This document shows, piece by piece, positions 8,728-17,594 of a stretch of 56,527 nucleotides of DNA. Every line of letters starts with the position of its first letter. Position 1 is the first letter of the stretch. A program made the position numbers and the translations under genes. The stretch comes from Nocardiopsis kunsanensis DSM 44524 (GTDB lineage: Bacteria > Actinomycetota > Actinomycetes > Streptosporangiales > Streptosporangiaceae). The DNA is taken from NCBI RefSeq assembly GCF_000340965.1, contig NZ_ANAY01000038.1, positions 1-56,527 on the forward strand, in the 5' to 3' direction. The notes under the pieces are model-generated. The model searched no databases, had not been told where the DNA came from, and worked only from the letters and a program-made list of their open reading frames with translations.

Positions 8728-9498
8728 TTACCGGCGGCGTCCGGAGAATTCGATCCAGCAGCGTTCTTGCCCGCGTTCGAGCAGGCCGATCCGCTTGCGG
8801 CGACCGACGGCCGGGGTGAGACGGAGTTGCCACGGCCCGGTCATCTTGCGCCATGTGCGGAGGACGGGCGAGGCGCCGGGGCGGTTGTAGAGGATCAAGG
8901 TGATGTCCGTGTCTTGCTCAGCCATTTCGAGCGTGGGTTCTGCGGGCCGGAGGAACAACCGCGACTCGTACCCCCGCCGTAGTCTGACCGGCACGGTCGG
9001 CGAGAGTTCCCGGTTTCCCACGGCGAGCAACCGCCGTGCTCGCCTCCCGGACACGAGCAAGGCGATCACGCCGAAGACCGAACCGGCCGCTCCCAGGCAC
9101 AGGCTGAAGACGGACAGGAAAAACCGATCGGTTTCAGGAGACGCGGTATTCACGTGGCCGTTCGGCCCGACCCAGGTTTGGAGGTGCGTCCCCTCTCGTG
9201 GTGCGTTTCCGCAACGGGTGTAGTTACCGCGTCCCGGAACCGCATCGTCCACATTCCACACCACATCGACCCGATACTTTTCGGACGCGCGGCAGGAACC
9301 GTCGGGACGCACCGATACCACCAGGGCCGTCACCGGTTCGCTCCGGCCACGCAGATGGTCCCAAGCGCCCTTTTCCCACAGAAAGACCATGGGCGGGACA
9401 GCCGTGAGCGTTAGCACCACGACCGCGACCGCCAACCACTGCCGCGGGGAACGCCCATTGACCTTCCGCAGAACAGCGCTCTCGTCAGGGAGCAGCAT
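8728..9498 (-). CDS. Hypothetical membrane protein with two transmembrane segments
   Basis: About 256 residues. A first hydrophobic helix (WLAVAVVVLTLTAVPPMVF) is followed by an exported-looking domain of about 100 residues with two Cys (SCRASEKY, YTRCGN) that could form a disulphide. A second helix (FFLSVFSLCLGAAGSVFGVIALLV) and a basic C-terminal cytoplasmic domain follow. This resembles DUF3592-type actinobacterial proteins in layout, but I cannot assign a family. The start chosen is ATG 9498 with GGAG 8 bp upstream; the open frame extends to 9615 without a better site. It lies next to the second tRNA-Ala terminator. No function is assigned. Confidence 0.7.
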   Translation of the reverse strand: MLLPDESAVLRKVNGRSPRQWLAVAVVVLTLTAVPPMVFLWEKGAWDHLRGRSEPVTALVVSVRPDGSCRASEKYRVDVVWNVDDAVPGRGNYTRCGNAPREGTHLQTWVGPNGHVNTASPETDRFFLSVFSLCLGAAGSVFGVIALLVSGRRARRLLAVGNRELSPTVPVRLRRGYESRLFLRPAEPTLEMAEQDTDITLILYNRPGASPVLRTWRKMTGPWQLRLTPAVGRRKRIGLLERGQERCWIEFSGRRR

Positions 9499-9607
9499 CT
9501 TGGCTCCCGTCCATGTCGGCGGAGCACACGGGCTGATCAGCACTGGCAGGTTCCATGGGGCGGCATCCGAACCAAGCGCACGCCGGGGCCCGGGGGTCGC
9601 CCCCGAA

Positions 9608-9655
9608 AAGAACAAAGACCCTGCGAAGGGGCCGCTAGGCCCCGAGCAGGGTCAA
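9608..9655 (-). terminator. Intrinsic terminator of tRNA-Ala copy 2
   Basis: On the minus strand, gaccctgc pairs with gcagggtc around an inner ggggcc-tagc-ggcccc hairpin, followed by tttgttctttt. It begins 2 bp after the tRNA 3' end. Confidence 0.85.
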
Positions 9656-9657
9656 CG

Positions 9658-9730
9658 TGGAGCTATGGGGATTCGAACCCCAGACCTCCTCCATGCCATG
9701 GAGGCGCGCTACCAACTGCGCCATAGCCCC
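9658..9730 (-). tRNA. tRNA-Ala (anticodon GGC), copy 2
   Basis: A 73-nt cloverleaf, base-for-base identical to the tRNA at 200-272 (anticodon GGC, T loop TTCGAAT, no encoded CCA). The 5' flanks of the two copies differ but the downstream terminator regions are related, so the pair arose by duplication of tRNA plus terminator. Confidence 0.97.
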
Positions 9731-9813
9731 GTGTCGGGATCGGTGGGCGCCGGCCCGTTCCGACCCCCAAACCATAACGGAATCCGGCGCTGACGTCGAA
9801 ACGGGAGCTCGGC

Positions 9814-10437
9814 TCAGGTGTCGTCGCTGAGCACCACCGGCTCGGGGAGGCTGGCAGCGTTGTGTTCCATGAGCCGCCAGGTGTCCCGTCGTCGGGCCAG
9901 CATCGACCAGCTGCAGTTGCTGAGCGGGCCGAGGATCTCGCGTTGTTCGTCGGGCACGTCCAACATCCGGGAGATGGCCATCCGCAGTGCCGCCCCGTGG
10001 CTCACCACGACGAGCAGTCCACCGGCCGGGGTGCGTTCCAGGGCCCGGTCGACGGCGGCCTGCATACGGTCGCCGACCTCGGCCACGTCCTCCCCGTCGG
10101 GGATGTCCATGTTTGCGTGTTCGACGGGCCAGCGCCGGGCGAGTTCGACCCCGGTGAGCCCCTCCCAGGAACCTCCGTACCGTTCCCGCAGGTCCTTGTC
10201 GTACTCGACTTCCAGGTCTGCGGCACGGCCGAGGTATCCGGCGGTGTCGGCGGCCCGTTCCAGGTCGGAGGCGACGACGAGGTCGGGGCCGAGCGTGGCG
10301 AGCAGGCCGGCGGCCCGCTCGGCCTGTGCGTGCCCGAGACGGTCGAGCCCGATGTCGGTCTGTCCCTGGAAGCGGTTCTCCACGTTCCAAGCGGTACGCC
10401 CGTGCCGCCAGAACAGCACTCGAGGGGTCTCACTCAC
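9814..10437 (-). CDS. Histidine phosphatase family protein (phosphoglycerate mutase-like)
   Basis: A 207-residue histidine-phosphatase fold. The LFWRHGRTAWN motif carries the nucleophilic His, with a second catalytic His in VVSHGAALRM and the GSWEGLT segment. It has been described in actinobacteria as a broad phosphatase or glucosyl-3-phosphoglycerate phosphatase-like enzyme encoded after rsfS. Here it starts 27 bp after the rsfS stop, so it is probably the last gene of the nadD-rsfS unit. The substrate is unknown. Confidence 0.9.
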   Translation of the reverse strand: MSETPRVLFWRHGRTAWNVENRFQGQTDIGLDRLGHAQAERAAGLLATLGPDLVVASDLERAADTAGYLGRAADLEVEYDKDLRERYGGSWEGLTGVELARRWPVEHANMDIPDGEDVAEVGDRMQAAVDRALERTPAGGLLVVVSHGAALRMAISRMLDVPDEQREILGPLSNCSWSMLARRRDTWRLMEHNAASLPEPVVLSDDT

Positions 10438-10464
10438 GAGGTGCCTCTTCTTCTTGTCCGCGGT

Positions 10465-10863
10465 TCAGGCTTCGTCGAGCGGGGTGCGTTCGGCGCCACG
10501 TGCCCCAGCGGGCAGCTCGATCTCGGGGCAGTCCTTCCAGAGGCGCTCGAGTCCGTAGTAGCCTCGCTCTTCCTCGTGCTGGATGTGCACGACGATGTCG
10601 GCGTAGTCCAGCAGGACCCAACGCCCGTCGCGCTCGCCTTCGCGGCGCACCGGCTTGGCACCGGACTGCTCCCGCAGCTGCTCCTCGACCTCGTCCACGA
10701 CCGACCGCACCTGGCGGTCGTTGGGCGCCGAGCAGAGCACGAAGGCGTCGGTGATGATGAGTTGGTCGCTGACGTCGTAGGCGACGATCTCCTGGGCGAG
10801 CTTGTCGGAGGCGGCCACTGCGGCGACCTCGACCAACTCCAGTGCCCTGTCGGTGGCTGTCAC
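10465..10863 (-). CDS. rsfS: Ribosome silencing factor RsfS
   Basis: 132 residues of the RsfS/Iojap family, which binds ribosomal protein L14 and blocks joining of the subunits when nutrients are short. Visible are DRALELVEVAAVAASDK, ITDAFVLCSA and the conserved WVLLDYADIVVHI with the downstream RGYYGLERLW. The C-terminal tail is slightly long. GTG 10863 is chosen because it begins the conserved domain. The gene follows nadD by 17 bp, the standard actinobacterial order, which implies co-transcription. Confidence 0.95.
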   Translation of the reverse strand: MTATDRALELVEVAAVAASDKLAQEIVAYDVSDQLIITDAFVLCSAPNDRQVRSVVDEVEEQLREQSGAKPVRREGERDGRWVLLDYADIVVHIQHEEERGYYGLERLWKDCPEIELPAGARGAERTPLDEA

Positions 10864-10880
10864 GTTGTGTTTACTGCCTT

Positions 10881-11534
10881 TCAGGTCTCTAGGTAGAGCC
10901 CGGTCTTGTTGATGTAGCGGACGATCCCCTCGGGAACGAGATACCAGATGGGTTCGCCCTTGCGGACACGTTCGCGGCATTCGCTGGAGGAGATCGAGAG
11001 GGCGGGGACCTCGACCAGCGAGACCTTGCCCTCGGGCAATCCGGAGTCGCTGAGGTGGTGACCGGGCCGGTTACAGCCTACGAAATGCGCGAGGTGGAAG
11101 AGTTCATCGACGTTGTGCCAGCTCAGGATGGCACCGAGCGCGTCGGCGCCGGTGATGAAGTACAGGTCGACGTCGGGCCCGTAGGAGGCCCGGAGCTCGC
11201 GCAGGGTGTCCAGAGTATAGGTGGGCCCTTCGCGGTCGATCTCGATGCGGTCCACCCTGAACTGGGGGTTCTCCGCGGTCGCGATGACCGTCATGAGGTA
11301 GCGGTCCTCCGAGGGGGTCACCTTGGCGAGGTCCTTCTGCCAGGGCTGTCCGGTCGGGACGAAGACGACTTCGTCGAGCCCGTACAGGTGGGCGACCTCA
11401 CTGGCCGCCACGAGGTGGCCGTGGTGGATGGGGTCGAAGGTTCCACCCATGATGCCGACCTTGGACGGTGAGGCACCGCCCCGCCGTGCGGGGGAGCTCC
11501 CTCCCTGGGACCCGCCTTTCGATACGTGCACCAC
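10881..11534 (-). CDS. nadD: Nicotinate-nucleotide adenylyltransferase
   Basis: 217 residues. NadD joins ATP and nicotinate mononucleotide to give deamido-NAD in NAD synthesis. The nucleotidyltransferase signature [11 protein letters not shown] is preceded by VGIM, and [14 protein letters not shown] near the end is the SSTxxR-type motif. There is an unusual Gly/Ser-rich leader of about 26 residues before the domain. GTG 11534 has GGAG 6 nt upstream; an in-frame TTG at 11582 is less likely. The normal upstream partner proA lies 3.7 kb away, separated by other genes. Confidence 0.95.
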   Translation of the reverse strand: MVHVSKGGSQGGSSPARRGGASPSKVGIMGGTFDPIHHGHLVAASEVAHLYGLDEVVFVPTGQPWQKDLAKVTPSEDRYLMTVIATAENPQFRVDRIEIDREGPTYTLDTLRELRASYGPDVDLYFITGADALGAILSWHNVDELFHLAHFVGCNRPGHHLSDSGLPEGKVSLVEVPALSISSSECRERVRKGEPIWYLVPEGIVRYINKTGLYLET

Positions 11535-11767
11535 TGTGCGCTCCGTTTCGCCGTGGACGTGGCCGTTACCGGTTTCGGCCAACCGAGACTAGTCGACGTG
11601 CCGACCACCGCAACGATGCACTCCCTCGTTTTCCCACCCCTGCGTGGTCCAACGACCCTCGGCGGCCCACTCTTCCCGGAGCCCCTCCCGAGAACCTCGC
11701 ACAAACACGTCATATCTCGTTGCTCGGAACCATGGCCAAGCCCCGGCGCCACGCATAACATGCCGTT

Positions 11768-12838
11768 ATGGCAAACACACCGGACCGCGTACGTGTCCGA
11801 CTCCCCGATCTGTCCTCACGCGCCTACGAGCACCCCGCGGACCGCGGTGCCCTGGTTGCTCTGCGTTCGCTGAGCGGCTTCGACACCTTGGTCAAGAGCC
11901 TGTTCGGCCGGGTCAGTGAGCGCCAGCTGCGCCTGCTCTACCTCGCCAACTCCGTGCGGGTGGGACCCACCCAGTTCCCCGAGCTCAACGACTACCTGCG
12001 CGACGCCGCCTATGTCCTGGACCTCGAGGAGGTTCCGGAACTCTATGTCAAGATGGACCCGGTTCCCAAGGCGATGGCGATCGGCCGCAAGCGGCCGTTC
12101 ATCGTGATGTCGACGGGCCTGTTCGACCTTCTCGACGCCGAGGAGAAGCGCTTCGTCATCGGTCACGAGGTCGGCCACATCCTCAGCGGCCACGCGATCT
12201 ACCGCACGCTCCTGCTGCTCCTGGTGTGGATCGCGCAGAAGATCATGTGGATCCCGCTGGGCGCGCTGGCGATCCAGGCGATCCTGATGGCGCTCAAGGA
12301 GTGGCACCGCAAGTCGGAACTGTCCGCCGACCGCGCGGGCCTGCTGGCCTGCCAGGAGCAGGACGCCGCCAAGCGTGCGCTCATGAAGCTGGCCGGGGGC
12401 TCCAACCTGTCGGAGATGAACCCCGACGCTTTCATGGAGCAGGCCCGCGAGTACGACGAGGGCGGCGACGCGGTCGACAGCGTCCTCAAGCTCATGTCCA
12501 CCGTGCCCGCCAGCCACCCCTTCGCGGTCGTGCGCGTGGCCGAGGTGCAGCGTTGGATCGACAGCGGCGAGTACCAGAGCATCCTGGACGGGCGGTACCC
12601 GCGGCGCAACCAGGACTCCGAATCCGACATCAGCCGCGAAGCAGGCCAAGCCGCGGACTCCTACCGCGATGACTGGAACCGCACCAAGGACCCGTTGGTG
12701 AGCGTGGTGCGCGACGTCGCGGGCGGCGCGGCAGGGGCCGGCGGCCGTATCTTCGACTCGGTCGCCGAGCGTTGGCGCGGCGGCCGCCAGAACGGCAACG
12801 GGGAGCAGAACGGCAACAGCGGCAACGACCGGGACTGA
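11768..12838 (+). CDS. M48-family zinc metallopeptidase
   Basis: A 356-residue membrane-associated protease of the HtpX/Ste24 type. The zinc motif is HEVGH (about residues 138-142) and the third ligand is likely in ELSADRAGL about 60 residues later. One or two hydrophobic helices (LLLLLVWIAQ and the following 20 residues) lie between them, as in the family. The C-terminal 80 residues are Gly/Asn/Gln-rich and disordered. It is divergent from nadD across about 230 bp and stands alone. A role in membrane protein quality control is inferred from the family. No strong ribosome site is seen before ATG 11768; the transcript could be leaderless. Confidence 0.88.
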   Translation: MANTPDRVRVRLPDLSSRAYEHPADRGALVALRSLSGFDTLVKSLFGRVSERQLRLLYLANSVRVGPTQFPELNDYLRDAAYVLDLEEVPELYVKMDPVPKAMAIGRKRPFIVMSTGLFDLLDAEEKRFVIGHEVGHILSGHAIYRTLLLLLVWIAQKIMWIPLGALAIQAILMALKEWHRKSELSADRAGLLACQEQDAAKRALMKLAGGSNLSEMNPDAFMEQAREYDEGGDAVDSVLKLMSTVPASHPFAVVRVAEVQRWIDSGEYQSILDGRYPRRNQDSESDISREAGQAADSYRDDWNRTKDPLVSVVRDVAGGAAGAGGRIFDSVAERWRGGRQNGNGEQNGNSGNDRD

Positions 12839-13232
12839 GACCGTTGCTCCGGGCCCGGCCCCCGCCCGGTGGCGCTCCCGTCCCCGCAGCGGCTCTCTCC
12901 GTGCCGCTGAAGCCGAGGACGGCGGTGGCTGCGGGCATCCGCAGGCCTCGTCCGGCGAGGACGTGCACGGGTCCGGCCACGAGGATGCCGTTGCAGCAGA
13001 ACACGGCCCCGCTCCGGGTACCGGGGCCGAAGAGGGGCGGACCGTGGCGCGTGCACGGCCGTGCCGTGCGCCGGGGGCGATACTGCGGTCGCCGGTGCCG
13101 ACGGGTGGACAGGGGCCGGGGCGCGTGCTCTGGTCCCGATGGCGTCGGGTTCTCCACGTTGTGAAGAGCAAGGCACCGTCACGGTCCCCGTCGCGGCGAT
13201 ACCGCCCCTCCCCTTGCCGTACGGAGGAACCC
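12839..13232. other. 394-bp non-coding stretch
   Basis: It lies between the M48 stop and the decayed glycosidase. All open frames across it are GC-driven shadows without starts or conserved sequence. I see no RNA gene or repeat. The end carries the promoter side of the pseudogene below. Confidence 0.5.
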
Positions 13233-13813
13233 GTGCGAAGTCGACCGTTCCCCCGAAGCGACGACCCTGCCTCCGGCCCCTGACCGCCCTCCTGGTGGGA
13301 GCGTTCCTGTCCCCGACCCGGCCGTTGCCCCGAGCTTGCCGAACGACCTACCGACACAGCTGAGGCCGAACCACCCATGATCACCCCTTGGACCCACGAG
13401 GTCGGCCCCGGCAACGCCCCGCCCGAGTACCCGCGCCCGCAGATGGTGCGCGAGGACTGGCTCAATCTCAACGGCACGTGGCGGTTCGTGCCCGGGCCGT
13501 CCGACGACCGGTGCTGTGCGCCGGAGTCGGTGGAGCGGCCCGGCCACTACCTGCGCCACCACGAGTCGCGGGTGTCGGAGGCGGAGAACGACGGTTCCGA
13601 CCTGTTCGCCGAGGACGCCACCTGGTGCGGTGTCCCCGGCCAGGGCGGTTACGGTGTCTCCCTGCGTTCCTACACCTGTCCCGACAAGTTCCTGCGCCAC
13701 TACGGCAGCGAACTCCGGTTGGCCGGTATGGACGGCACGAACGTCCCTCACGACACCGCGAGAGCTGTCCGGAGGATGTGACCTGGACGCTTGAGACCTC
13801 CTGGGACGCCTGA
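13233..13813 (+). pseudogene. Decayed secreted GH2-type glycosidase with AbfB domain
   Basis: Pieces of one gene remain in different frames. A GTG at 13233 sits 5 nt after a perfect GGAGG. A signal-peptide-like stretch (RPLTALLVGAFLSPTRPLPRA) follows in a shifted frame. At 13377 an open frame encodes YPRPQMVREDWLNLNGTW, the N-terminus typical of GH2 beta-galactosidase-like enzymes. It then jumps directly into an AbfB arabinose-binding beta-trefoil (ESVERPGHYLRHH, GVSLRSYTCPDKFLRHY). The whole catalytic domain is absent. The C-terminal EDVTWTLETSW, the usual AbfB end, is reached only by a frameshift near 13760. I see an internal deletion plus at least two frameshifts. An alternative reading is a short functional secreted AbfB protein from ATG 13377, which is less likely. 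Confidence 0.7.
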
Positions 13814-13912
13814 TCGCGGTGCCCGGGCCGCGATGCGGCTCTCGTCCTCCCGGTGCCCGGGCCGGCGGGGCCGCAGGCACCTTCCCCGTGGGAAGGGAAC
13901 GGGGCCCGCACA

Positions 13913-13953
13913 CGTGTCGCCGCCGTGCACCCTGGATGCACGGCGGCGACACG
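13913..13953. terminator. 17-bp perfect hairpin terminator
   Basis: The arms cgtgtcgccgccgtgca (13913-13929) and tgcacggcggcgacacg (13937-13953) pair perfectly with a 7-nt loop. It lies between convergent units: the glycosidase pseudogene on plus and the secreted protein on minus. No long T-tract is present on either side. Confidence 0.75.
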
Positions 13954-14031
13954 CACGACCGGGGCAGTACCCCGGCTCGGTCCCGGGACGGAACCCGGTA
14001 GAACCCGCCGGAGGTCGTTCCGACCACCGGG

Positions 14032-14997
14032 TCAGAAGGCGGGGCCGGCCTCCATGGCCTCTTCCACGGTCTCGGAGCGCTTCTCCTCGACCTCCTCGGC
14101 CAAGCCCTGCTCGTGCTCCTCGAACTCGTCGGCGACCTCGGCGTCGAAGGTGCTCAGGGCAACCTCCTGCGTGTCGATGTCACCGCGCACGCGGTTGTTG
14201 TCGCCGATCTCGGCGGTCGGGGAGTTGTCGGCGGTGACGAGGGATCCACCGACGATGTTGTTGTCGATGTAGGCACCACCGGAGTTCCCGGTGACCTTCA
14301 GGTCGCCGTCGACGTAGTTGACCGAGGCGCAGAAACCGTCCTGTTCCCCGGCGCCGACGGCCACGGGGCCCGCACCTCCGGTGTAGGCGACCGAACCGAT
14401 GACCTCGCTGTCACAGAGGACGCCGCCGCTCTCGGAGCCGGTCACCGACAGGTCCCCGCGCAGGACGGAGTCGACGACGTCGGCGTACTCCACACCGGTG
14501 GCGGCCAGACCGTCGCTGATGTTGGAACCGACGACGTAGACGCCGCCGGCCTCGGAGTCGACGGAGCTCACGGCGGAGTCGACCACATAGACGAACCCGT
14601 CGTCGAAGCCCTCCGCGGAGGTCGCGGTGACGCCCGCTCCGTCGGATCCCTCCAGGTGGGTCCCGTAAGCTCCGGTGTTCGTGACGTCGCCATCGATACT
14701 CGAGTCGGCGGAGTCGAGGTAACCGTCGGCCTCGACGGTCACCTCACCCTCGATCTCGCCCTCGATGATGTGCAGGTTCGCACCCTCACCGACGGTGACG
14801 TCGCCCTGGACGACGGTGCCGTCCAGGTAGCAGCTGGCACCGGCGGGGACGGCGAGCGGGGTGGGCAGGGTCACGTCACCGCCGTGGCCTTCGCAATGGG
14901 TGACGAGGTCGGCCTGGGCAGGTGTGGCCATGAGCGCGAGGCCGCCTACGGCCAAGGCAGCCGTGGCAGAGGCCGCTACCGTACTCCGAAGCTTCAT
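14032..14997 (-). CDS. Secreted repeat protein, probable beta-helix fold
   Basis: 321 residues. A Sec signal peptide (residues 1-30, ending TPAQA-D) is followed by short degenerate repeats of the form GDVTV/GEVTV/GDLSV/GDLKV/GSVAY spaced roughly 20-30 residues apart. They are rich in Asp, Gly, Ser and Val and separated by Thr/Gly-rich turns. This periodicity suggests a right-handed parallel beta-helix, as in bactofilin-like or pectate-lyase-like shells. Cys pairs (CEGHGG/SCYLD, VLCDSE/GFCASV) may form disulphides. The last 45 residues are Glu-rich and helical. ATG 14997 has GAAAGGA upstream. I recognise no enzyme site; it is likely a cell-surface or extracellular structural protein. Confidence 0.8.
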   Translation of the reverse strand: MKLRSTVAASATAALAVGGLALMATPAQADLVTHCEGHGGDVTLPTPLAVPAGASCYLDGTVVQGDVTVGEGANLHIIEGEIEGEVTVEADGYLDSADSSIDGDVTNTGAYGTHLEGSDGAGVTATSAEGFDDGFVYVVDSAVSSVDSEAGGVYVVGSNISDGLAATGVEYADVVDSVLRGDLSVTGSESGGVLCDSEVIGSVAYTGGAGPVAVGAGEQDGFCASVNYVDGDLKVTGNSGGAYIDNNIVGGSLVTADNSPTAEIGDNNRVRGDIDTQEVALSTFDAEVADEFEEHEQGLAEEVEEKRSETVEEAMEAGPAF

Positions 14998-15235
14998 ACG
15001 GGGGGATTCCTTTCGTCGTGACCGTGCTGCGTGTGCTTCTCCCACGGGCCCGGGGCCCGGGAAGAGACACGCACCACAGCGAAAGTACCGAGTCCGCTCC
15101 GGTTTGGGAATACAGGTTGTCCGAACTTTCACTTCCGTCCAGGTGTCCGGCGGGCGAACGGCTCGGACGTCCGGCACGGGTCGGACCTGCTCCGCCTCCC
15201 GGGCGCCCCACACCGCACGGGGCGCCCGGCCGGTA

Positions 15236-16504
15236 TCAGCGCAGGTGGCCTTCCCCGGTGACGACGTACTTGGTGGAGGTCAGTTCCGGCAGCCCCATGG
15301 GTCCGCGGGCGTGCAGTTTCTGGGTGGAGATGCCGATCTCCGCGCCGAAACCGAACTCTCCCCCGTCGGTGAACCGGGTGGAGGCGTTGACCATGACCGC
15401 CGCGGAGTCGACCCGGGCGACGAAGTACCGGGAGGCCTCGAGCGAGTCGGTGACGATCGCCTCGGTGTGCTGGGTGGAGTGCTTGCGGATGTGGGCGAGC
15501 GCGGCGTCGATGTCGGGCACCACCCGTACCGCCAGGTCCAGGGAGAGGTACTCGGTGGACCAGTCCTCCTCGGTGGCGGGCACGACCTCGACCGGGGTCC
15601 CGGCGGCCGCGGCGGCCACCTTCTCGTCGCCGTGCACGGTGACCCCCTCCCCGGCCAGGTCCTGTAGGACCCGGGGCAGGAAGGCATCGGCGACGTCCTG
15701 GTGCACCAGGAGGGTCTCGGTGCTGTTGCAGACCGAGCAGCGCTGCACCTTGGCGTTGGTCGCGATCGCCACGGCCTTGTCCAGGTCGGCGTCGGCGTCG
15801 ACGTAGACGTGGCACAAGCCCTCGCCGGTCTCGATGACCGGGACGGTGGAATCGCGCACGACGGCCTGGATGAGGGAGGAACCTCCGCGCGGGATGAGCA
15901 CGTCGACCAGGCCGCGGGCCCGCATGAGCGCCGCCGAGGACTCGCGGCCGCGCCCGGGCACCATCTGCACGGCGTCGGCGGGGACCCCGGTGTCGGCCAG
16001 GGCGTCGCGCAGCACCTGCACGATGACGGTGTTGGAGTCGTAGGCCGAGGAGGAGCCGCGCAGCAGCGAGGCGTTACCGCTCTTGAGGCAGAGCGCGGCG
16101 GCGTCGACGGTGACATTGGGACGGCCCTCGTAGATGATGCCGATGACACCGAGCGGCACGCGGATCTGACGCAGGTCGAGCCCGTTGGGCAGCACACCGC
16201 CGCGTACCGACTCCCCCACAGGGTCGGGCAGGTCGGCGACGGCGCGCACGGCGTCGGCGATCTGCCCGATGCGTTCGGGGGTGAGCGTGAGCCGGTCGAT
16301 CATCGAGGGGGAAGTCCCCTCGGACCGGGCCCGCTCGACGTCGCGGGTGTTGGCCTCGGTGATCTCGTCGGCCCGCTTGACCAGGGCGTCGGCGAGGGCG
16401 TGCAGCGCCGCGTCCTTCACGCCCCGGCTGAGCGGGGCCAGGTCGGCCGCGGCGTCCTGGGCACGTTCGGCGACCGCGCGGACCTCGCGCTCGGTGTCAG
16501 TCAT
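15236..16504 (-). CDS. proA: Glutamate-5-semialdehyde dehydrogenase (gamma-glutamyl phosphate reductase)
   Basis: 422 residues of the aldehyde dehydrogenase superfamily. It performs the NADPH-dependent reduction of gamma-glutamyl phosphate, the second step of proline synthesis. Motifs include [26 protein letters not shown], the catalytic Cys in [12 protein letters not shown] and [22 protein letters not shown]. Length is normal. It is read in the same direction as proB, but proB lies 3.7 kb upstream, with an SDR gene on the opposite strand and other genes between them, so proA needs its own promoter. Confidence 0.97.
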   Translation of the reverse strand: MTDTEREVRAVAERAQDAAADLAPLSRGVKDAALHALADALVKRADEITEANTRDVERARSEGTSPSMIDRLTLTPERIGQIADAVRAVADLPDPVGESVRGGVLPNGLDLRQIRVPLGVIGIIYEGRPNVTVDAAALCLKSGNASLLRGSSSAYDSNTVIVQVLRDALADTGVPADAVQMVPGRGRESSAALMRARGLVDVLIPRGGSSLIQAVVRDSTVPVIETGEGLCHVYVDADADLDKAVAIATNAKVQRCSVCNSTETLLVHQDVADAFLPRVLQDLAGEGVTVHGDEKVAAAAAGTPVEVVPATEEDWSTEYLSLDLAVRVVPDIDAALAHIRKHSTQHTEAIVTDSLEASRYFVARVDSAAVMVNASTRFTDGGEFGFGAEIGISTQKLHARGPMGLPELTSTKYVVTGEGHLR

Positions 16505-16790
16505 GGCGTTCTCTCTCGTCGAAGATCGCCCCGCCTCGGGCTCCCTGCAGCGTCGGAGGGCCTACGGGGTCGGATGTCCTTCCACTTTATGCGGTCGAAG
16601 GTTTCGGTGGAGAGTTGTCCACAGCACCTTCCTGTCGGCCTTCCGCGTTCCCCTCCCGACCGGCGCGGAAGATCCCCGAACCCCGTTCGGTCCCGAAGAC
16701 GCTCGCCACCGTAGGGTCGATGGGCACGACCGGTCCTCTCCTTCGACGGCCGGTCGCCCCCACGGCACCGCATGGAAGTGAACCACGAAC

Positions 16791-17540
16791 ATGAGCAAGG
16801 GAACGATCGTCATCACCGGCGCCAGTGCCGGCCTGGGCGCGGAGATGGCCCGGCAGTTCGCGGCCCTGGGCTACGACCTGGGACTGTGCGCGCGGCGTGT
16901 GGCCAAACTCGAGGGTCTGCGGGAGGAGATCGCGGCCTCCCACCCCGATCGCCGCATCGAACTGCGCGCCCTGGACGTGACCGACCACGAGGCCGTCTTC
17001 ACCGTCGTGCGGGACCTGGCCTCGACCTTCGGCGCCCTGGACCGGGTCGTGGTCAACGCGGGCCTCGGCAAGGGTGTGGCACTGGGCAAGGGACGTCCCG
17101 ACGCCAACCGGGAGACCGCCGTGACCAACTTCGTGGGTGCGCTCTCCCAGGCCGAGGCGGCGCTGGAGGTCTTCCGTTCCCAGGGGCGCGGCCACCTGGT
17201 CATGGTGTCCTCGATCTCGGCGCTGCGGGGCATGCGCAAGGCCATGACGGTCTACGCGGCGACCAAGGCGGGTGTGGCCTCGCTCGCCGAGGGGCTGCGC
17301 TCCGAGAGGATCCCGGGTCTGGACGTGTCGGTGATCTACCCGGGCTACATCCGCTCGGAGATGAACGAGCACGTGTCCCGGAAGCCCCCGTTCATGGTCG
17401 ACACCGAGACCGGGACCCGCGCGATGGTCCGGGCGATCGAGAAACGCAGGGCCAAGGCCTACGTTCCGGCCTGGCCGTGGGTCCCGATCGGGTTCCTGCT
17501 CAAGCGGGCTCCGCTGTCGCTGGTGCGCCGCATGACCTGA
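16791..17540 (+). CDS. Short-chain dehydrogenase/reductase
   Basis: A 249-residue Rossmann-fold NAD(P)-dependent oxidoreductase. TGASAGLG (about residues 10-17) binds the cofactor, NAGLG follows strand 4, and the catalytic triad is Ser (SSIS), Tyr and Lys in VYAATKAG. YPGYIRSEM after the active site and the C-terminal PVIPIGFLLKRAP-like tail (here PWVPIGFLLKRAP) match bacterial SDRs of the DltE/YbbO type. It is monocistronic on the plus strand between proA and an esterase. The substrate is unknown. Confidence 0.9.
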   Translation: MSKGTIVITGASAGLGAEMARQFAALGYDLGLCARRVAKLEGLREEIAASHPDRRIELRALDVTDHEAVFTVVRDLASTFGALDRVVVNAGLGKGVALGKGRPDANRETAVTNFVGALSQAEAALEVFRSQGRGHLVMVSSISALRGMRKAMTVYAATKAGVASLAEGLRSERIPGLDVSVIYPGYIRSEMNEHVSRKPPFMVDTETGTRAMVRAIEKRRAKAYVPAWPWVPIGFLLKRAPLSLVRRMT

Positions 17541-17594
17541 GGTGCGTCCCTTCTTTCCGGTAGCTCTTCCCGGCCGTACCGCTCCCCCGGCCCC

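Noticed and set aside
13377..13781. An intact small AbfB protein gene
   Set aside because: The frame starts with a GH2 N-terminus, lacks any catalytic domain and has the true AbfB C-terminus in another frame, which fits a pseudogene better. Kept as a stated alternative.
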